Assembly (NCBI GenBank): GCA_964389495.1
Contig: CAYMDU010000027.1
Coordinates: 1-18,526 of the forward strand
Direction: 5' to 3'
Length of the DNA: 18,526 nucleotides
Origin: RGIG3009 sp964389495
GTDB lineage: Bacteria > Bacillota > Clostridia > Oscillospirales > Acutalibacteraceae
Shown here: piece after piece, positions 14,570 to 18,526 of the stretch
Layout: each line of letters begins with the position of its first letter
Numbering within the stretch: the first letter of the stretch is position 1
Translations under genes and position numbers: made by a program
Notes under the pieces: generated by a model
The model's database searches: none
The model's input: the letters and a program-made list of their open reading frames with translations, nothing else
What the model was told of the DNA's origin: nothing

Positions 14570-15541
14570 ATGAAACCATGGGAAAACGATGTGGCGGTTC
14601 TTTGCATCTTTTTTGCGCGGCCGGAACAGTTCAAACAATGCTTTGAGCAAGTGAAAAAAGCGCGCCCGCGGGTGTTGCTTTTGTGGCAAGACGGCCCGCG
14701 CGAAGGGCGAGCCGACGATGTGGAGAACATTCAAAAGTGCCGTGAGATCGCCGAAGATATCGATTGGGACTGTGAAGTACACCGTAATTATCATGATAAA
14801 AATATGGGTTGCGACCCGTCAACACATTTGTCGCACAAATGGGCGTTTAGCATTGTCGATAAGTGTATTATTCTTGAAGACGATATAGTTCCGGCGCTGT
14901 CCTTTTTCCCTTTTTGCAAGGAGCTACTTGACAAATACGAAAATGACACCCGAATCGACCGTATTTGCGGTCAAACACTTTATGGCGGCGTTCCCGATAA
15001 ACGGTACAGCTACTTTTTCGGAAGAAGCGGTTCGTCATGGGGCTGGGCGACTTGGAAAAGGGTTGCCGACACATGGGAAAGCGAGTATCAATTCTTGAAA
15101 GATCCGTATTATCTGGATCTTGCGAGACACCGTTTCGGTCACAAGCGGTTTAATTACAGCGTCACTGCTGCTCAAAAGCACGCTTCCGAGGAAATCCCGT
15201 ACTGGGAACATGTTGTCGGATTTCGTACGACGCTGCAATCAGGTCTTGTCATCTACCCCTCTGAGAATATGATCGAAAACGTTGGTACTTCGTCCAATGC
15301 AACACATGCGCCTGACAATATTGCAGAGCTTCCGAGGAATATTCAGTCCATGTTTACGACGCGCGCTTCAGATATTTCATTTCCGCTGAAACATCCGCCA
15401 TATGTGATTGAAGATTATCACTATTTTGAAAAAATAATGAAATATATCCATCCGAGTTTCGGACGCAAAGTGCGGCGGAAGTTGGAACATGGTTACAGAA
15501 AAATCCTGGTGAAAGCAAAAAAAACGTTGGGGAGGCAATAA
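14570..15541 (+). CDS. GT-A-fold glycosyltransferase (GnT-I/HlpA-like)
   Basis: A 323-residue soluble glycosyltransferase of GT-A fold, resembling bacterial proteins labelled 'hemolytic protein HlpA-like' and, in outline, the N-acetylglucosaminyltransferase I group. The N-terminus VAVLCIFFARPEQF is the nucleotide-binding first strand. CIILEDDIVP (about 100-109) contains the metal-binding EDD triplet at 103-105, equivalent to the DxD of these enzymes. FFGRSGSSWGWATWKR (about 147-162) is a strongly conserved acceptor-side block of this group. The last 30 residues are very basic and could contact the membrane. ATG 14570 follows a near-perfect AAGGAGG six bases upstream. Its stop overlaps the next start by one base. 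Donor and acceptor are not predictable. Confidence 0.82.
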   Translation: MKPWENDVAVLCIFFARPEQFKQCFEQVKKARPRVLLLWQDGPREGRADDVENIQKCREIAEDIDWDCEVHRNYHDKNMGCDPSTHLSHKWAFSIVDKCIILEDDIVPALSFFPFCKELLDKYENDTRIDRICGQTLYGGVPDKRYSYFFGRSGSSWGWATWKRVADTWESEYQFLKDPYYLDLARHRFGHKRFNYSVTAAQKHASEEIPYWEHVVGFRTTLQSGLVIYPSENMIENVGTSSNATHAPDNIAELPRNIQSMFTTRASDISFPLKHPPYVIEDYHYFEKIMKYIHPSFGRKVRRKLEHGYRKILVKAKKTLGRQ

Positions 15542-16692
15542 TGAAGTATTTAGTGATCGGCGATGCCAACTCCGTGCATATTTATAACTTCACCAAAAGC
15601 TTTCTGATTCCCCGTGGGTATGAAGTGCATTTGCTTACGCTTTCGGTTAAGCCTGTGAGAGAAGCCTACCGTGATTTTTACAAACAAAACGGGGTGGTGT
15701 TGCATTCGGTTGCCGAAAAAAGCTACCGCGGCCTTGACAACACAGGTAAACTCTACCGCGTGTTAAATTTTATAAGAAAGATGAGATTGCTGCGGGATGT
15801 GCCCAAGGTGGATATTTGCCATTTACAATCGGTTTATAAAACATCGGTTATGATGGTGCTTCGCAACAAACGGAAATACCGCAAGTTGATCCTTTCCTAT
15901 TGGGGCGGTGACCTTGAAGTGTGTTCCGAAAAGACCTTGATGTTCATAAAAAAGGGGCTTGACAGAGCTGATGCGGTAACGGTGACAGTAAAACAGGTGC
16001 TGAATGAATTTCGTGAACTGTACGGAAACGAGTATGATAAAAAAATCCACATCTGCCGATTGGCAACGGCCGGGCTTGACTGTATCCACGAACTATATAA
16101 AACACAAACACGGGCACAATGCCGTGAGAGCTACGGTATCCCCAACGATAAAATTTGTATAACCTGCGGATACAGTGCCTACCGCGAACAACACCAGGAC
16201 AAATGCCTGGAAATTATCCGGGGATTGCCGCAAGAACTCAAAGAAAAAATTTATTGCATTGTTCCCATGCAATATGGCCGAATGAGCGATACCGAGTACT
16301 TGGAAGCCGTGGAAAAGGCAAAGAACCGTGCCGATTTCCCGTGCGTTATTCTCAAAGAGTTTGTTCCTTTTGAAAAAAGTGCACAACTGGCTGTGGCAAC
16401 CGATATTTACTTGCATTTGCGGGATACGGATGCCTTTTCAAACGCTCTTAAAGAGCAGGTATATGGTGGGTCGAAAATTATCAAAGGCGATTGGCTGAAC
16501 TACATAGAACTTGTCGAAATGGGTGCCGATATGAAAAGCATCGAAAGTTTTGATGCACTGGAAGGCGTGTTAAAAGATATGCTGAACAGCTACACCATAC
16601 CGGAGGAAATGGAACTGTTCGAACCGATCTATGCCCTGTATTCCACCGAAAATATCAATGCCCAATGGGCGAATGTGATGAACAAATTGTAA
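15541..16692 (+). CDS. GT-B glycosyltransferase, distantly GT4/GT56-like
   Basis: A 383-residue protein with GT-B features. The start KYLVIGDANSVHIYNFTKSF is a typical acceptor-domain first strand and helix. VDICHLQSVYKT (about 90-101) and LSYWGGDLEVCS (about 117-128) match the middle of the N-terminal domain. In the C-terminal half, YCIVPMQYGRMSDTEYLEAV (about 239-258) and the later NALKEQVYGGSKIIKG recall the 'PxxYG...Y' and sugar-nucleotide blocks of WecF-type (GT56) transferases, which use TDP-Fuc4NAc; this is a resemblance only. It lacks a clear E-x7-E. Start and previous stop share one base (TAATG), indicating coupling. It would add one sugar of the repeat unit. Confidence 0.75.
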   Translation: MKYLVIGDANSVHIYNFTKSFLIPRGYEVHLLTLSVKPVREAYRDFYKQNGVVLHSVAEKSYRGLDNTGKLYRVLNFIRKMRLLRDVPKVDICHLQSVYKTSVMMVLRNKRKYRKLILSYWGGDLEVCSEKTLMFIKKGLDRADAVTVTVKQVLNEFRELYGNEYDKKIHICRLATAGLDCIHELYKTQTRAQCRESYGIPNDKICITCGYSAYREQHQDKCLEIIRGLPQELKEKIYCIVPMQYGRMSDTEYLEAVEKAKNRADFPCVILKEFVPFEKSAQLAVATDIYLHLRDTDAFSNALKEQVYGGSKIIKGDWLNYIELVEMGADMKSIESFDALEGVLKDMLNSYTIPEEMELFEPIYALYSTENINAQWANVMNKL

Positions 16693-16706
16693 AAGCAGGT
16701 GATAGA

Positions 16707-18200
16707 ATGGGTGCCAGAAAACAAATCACGCTGGGTGCGGTAATCTCATACCTTACCATTGCGTTTAATATTGTGGCCGGGCTGATTTACACGCCGTGGA
16801 TGATCAATTCCATTGGGGAGGATAATTATGCGTTGTACACGCTGGCACTGTCCATTATCAATATCTTTCTTTTGGATTTTGGTATTGGGTCTTCGGTGAC
16901 ACGTTTTTTGTCGGAATACTATGCCGGTGGCAAGCGCGACGAAGCCGAACGTTTCATGGGCATTGTGTACAAAGTGTTTTTTCTGATATCGGCAGTTATT
17001 GCCGTTGTTTTGTTTGTCTTTTACTTTTTTATCGATGCCATTTATCAAAAATTGTCTCCTTCGGAGATCATTGTTTTCAAGCACCTGTTTATCATTGTGG
17101 GTGCATATAGCGTGATATCGTTTCCCTGCACGGTGTTCAAGGGCGTTTTAATGGCCAATGAGGAGTTTATTGCCGTTAAGCTGTGTGGGCTTGGCCAAAA
17201 GGCAACCGATATTTTGCTGATTGTTGTTTTTCTGTTGCTTGGCAAAGGTGTCTATGCCATGGTTCTGGTTCACGCGTTCAGCAATATGTTGTTTCATGCG
17301 GTTCGGTATTTGCTCATTCGAACAAGAACAAAGCAGCGTTCGCAGATGCATTCCTGGGACAGGCAACAGGCCAAGAGTTTGTTTGGGTATTCTGCTTGGG
17401 TAACGGTGATCAGCATAGCGCAACGCTGTATTTTTAATATTATGCCTTCTTTAATAGCGGCACTGATAGGTTCGGCCGAGGTGACGCTGTTTAGCTTGGC
17501 AGCCACGTTGGAAGGGTATGTGTATCTTTTTTCGGATGCCATTAACGGCATGTTCATGCCGCGTATTTCCCGAATTTTTGCCGCCGGGAAAGGCGAAGCC
17601 GAACTTACACCATTGATGAACCGGGTGGGGAAATTTCATGTGTATACCATTGGGTTGATTGTGATTGGCTTTGTGTGTATCGGCCAGCGGTTTGTTGACC
17701 TTTGGATGGGAGCCGGGTATGAATCGGTGTATTTGTGCACAATTTTGTTGATAATTCCCAGCTTGATTGATGTGCCGCAGCAGGTGGCCCGAACCTCGTT
17801 GCTCACACTGAATATTGTGAAGCAACAAGCCATCATTTACCTTATCATGGCTATCATTAACATTGCGCTTTCGCTGTTACTGGTTCCCGCGCTTGGTTCG
17901 GTTGGTGCTGCTGTGGCGGTGTGCATTGCCTATTTGTCACGAACCGCTATGTTCAATTGGCTGTACCAAAAAAAATTGCCTGTGCATTTGGGAAATTATT
18001 TTAAAACCGTGTATGTAAAATGGGGAGTAGCAGCGGTGTTCACGCTGGTTGTGGGAATGGTGCTAAACCGGGCTTTTCCGTCCCAAGGCGTTTTCCCGTT
18101 TTTGGTTTTGGGCGTGGCGATTGTTTTGATTTACGGAGTGGCACTGTTGTTGTTTGATATTGACAAAGCGGCTCTGTTGCGTAAATTGCGAAAGAATTAA
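16707..18200 (+). CDS. wzx: Wzx-type polysaccharide repeat-unit flippase (MOP superfamily)
   Basis: A 497-residue integral membrane protein with about 12-14 transmembrane helices throughout. It belongs to the MOP exporter superfamily, whose Wzx members flip undecaprenyl-diphosphate-linked oligosaccharides to the outer face. The N-terminus has the typical LGAVISYLTIAFNIVAGLIY helix followed by YTPWMINSIGEDNYALYTLA, and DFGIGSSVTRFLSEYYAGG (about 70-88) is the usual charged loop after helix 2. SVGAAVAVCIAY (about 395-406) is a common Wzx segment. ATG 16707 has a weak GGTGA site; in-frame ATG 16665 lies inside the previous gene and would add hydrophilic residues with no support. With the Wzy-like gene it defines the locus as Wzx/Wzy-dependent. 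Confidence 0.92.
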   Translation: MGARKQITLGAVISYLTIAFNIVAGLIYTPWMINSIGEDNYALYTLALSIINIFLLDFGIGSSVTRFLSEYYAGGKRDEAERFMGIVYKVFFLISAVIAVVLFVFYFFIDAIYQKLSPSEIIVFKHLFIIVGAYSVISFPCTVFKGVLMANEEFIAVKLCGLGQKATDILLIVVFLLLGKGVYAMVLVHAFSNMLFHAVRYLLIRTRTKQRSQMHSWDRQQAKSLFGYSAWVTVISIAQRCIFNIMPSLIAALIGSAEVTLFSLAATLEGYVYLFSDAINGMFMPRISRIFAAGKGEAELTPLMNRVGKFHVYTIGLIVIGFVCIGQRFVDLWMGAGYESVYLCTILLIIPSLIDVPQQVARTSLLTLNIVKQQAIIYLIMAIINIALSLLLVPALGSVGAAVAVCIAYLSRTAMFNWLYQKKLPVHLGNYFKTVYVKWGVAAVFTLVVGMVLNRAFPSQGVFPFLVLGVAIVLIYGVALLLFDIDKAALLRKLRKN

Positions 18201-18221
18201 TAGGGTAAGGAGAATGAAAAA

Positions 18222-18526
18222 ATGTCACTGTTTAAGAATAAAACACTCATGATCACCGGTGGAACGGGGTCGTTTGGCAATGCGGTGCTGAACCGATTTC
18301 TCACAACCGATATCGGAGAAATCCGCATTTTTTCCCGCGATGAAAAAAAGCAGGATGATATGCGCCATGAATTCCAGGCCAAGATGCCGGAAGCGGCCGA
18401 CAAAATTCGGTTCTACATTGGCGATGTGCGCGATTTGCAATCGGTGAAAAATGCCATGCACGGGGTGGACTATCTTTTCCACGCAGCGGCACTCAAACAG
18501 GTGCCGTCTTGCGAGTTTTTCCCGAT
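18222..18526 (+). CDS. capE: UDP-N-acetylglucosamine 4,6-dehydratase/5-epimerase, CapE/FnlA-like (3' end outside window)
   Basis: The first 101 codons of an extended short-chain dehydrogenase. TGGTGSFG at residues 12-19 is the NAD(P)-binding glycine motif. FSRDEKKQDDMR, IGDVRD and HAAALKQVPSCEFFP follow; this last form, with SCEFFP, is characteristic of CapE/FnlA rather than of PseB or FlaA1/PglF dehydratases. CapE/FnlA converts UDP-GlcNAc to the 4-keto-6-deoxy L-talo intermediate, the first step to UDP-L-FucNAc, normally completed by CapF/FnlB and CapG/FnlC, which should lie just to the right. AAGGAGA (18207-18213) supports ATG 18222; ATG 18214 is in another frame. It shares the polysaccharide transcript, 21 bases after wzx. 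Confidence 0.9.
   Translation, partial: MSLFKNKTLMITGGTGSFGNAVLNRFLTTDIGEIRIFSRDEKKQDDMRHEFQAKMPEAADKIRFYIGDVRDLQSVKNAMHGVDYLFHAAALKQVPSCEFFP

Noticed and set aside
1..18526. CRISPR array, tRNA or rRNA genes, insertion sequences, phage genes
   Set aside because: I saw no regularly spaced repeats, no cloverleaf or rRNA signature, no transposase or integrase motifs, and no terminal inverted repeats around the polysaccharide locus.

Overview
The window looks like chromosomal DNA of a Gram-positive bacterium of the Firmicutes, most likely class Clostridia and possibly an uncultured gut Oscillospirales. The reasons are: a DUF1934 (YwiB-like) gene fused by a 4-base overlap to argS, as in Bacillus and Clostridia; near-consensus sigma-A promoters with 17-base spacers; strong AAGGAG-type ribosome sites; and several TTG and GTG starts. 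The species assignment is inference. Every supported gene is on the + strand.

Bases 1-5706 are housekeeping. The window opens inside prfB (release factor 2, C-terminal part), closed by a strong terminator. A promoter then drives a lone sugar kinase of the N-acetylhexosamine 1-kinase type, followed by a second hairpin. A TATAAT promoter wrapped in a perfect 9-base inverted repeat starts an operon of an unrecognised 287-residue protein, murI (glutamate racemase), a DUF1934 protein and argS, which ends in a textbook terminator.

Bases 5707-6136 hold no established gene. They contain a perfect-consensus promoter (TTGACA-17-TATAAT) and about 370 bases of structured leader ending in a terminator-like hairpin just before the next operon. 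A small reading frame with its own ribosome site stops exactly at the end of the 5' arm of that hairpin, which suggests attenuation or regulated read-through.

Bases 6137 to the end are a surface polysaccharide (capsule/EPS) locus of Wzx/Wzy type, still open at the right edge. In order: an initiating undecaprenyl-phosphate sugar transferase, an HpcH/HpaI-family aldolase, a D-2-hydroxyacid dehydrogenase, three GT-B glycosyltransferases, a Wzy-like polymerase, an AT-rich acyltransferase 3 with a C9 tract, a GT-A glycosyltransferase, a further GT-B glycosyltransferase, a Wzx flippase, and the start of a CapE/FnlA-like UDP-GlcNAc 4,6-dehydratase. Spacing is tight (overlaps of 1-20 bases or gaps of 1-21), so it is probably one transcript. 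The repeat unit would be started on undecaprenyl phosphate, extended by up to five transferases, acylated, flipped and polymerised. CapE and a WbuB-like transferase point to L-FucNAc in the unit. The aldolase/dehydrogenase pair is the least expected part and may make a non-sugar acid substituent.
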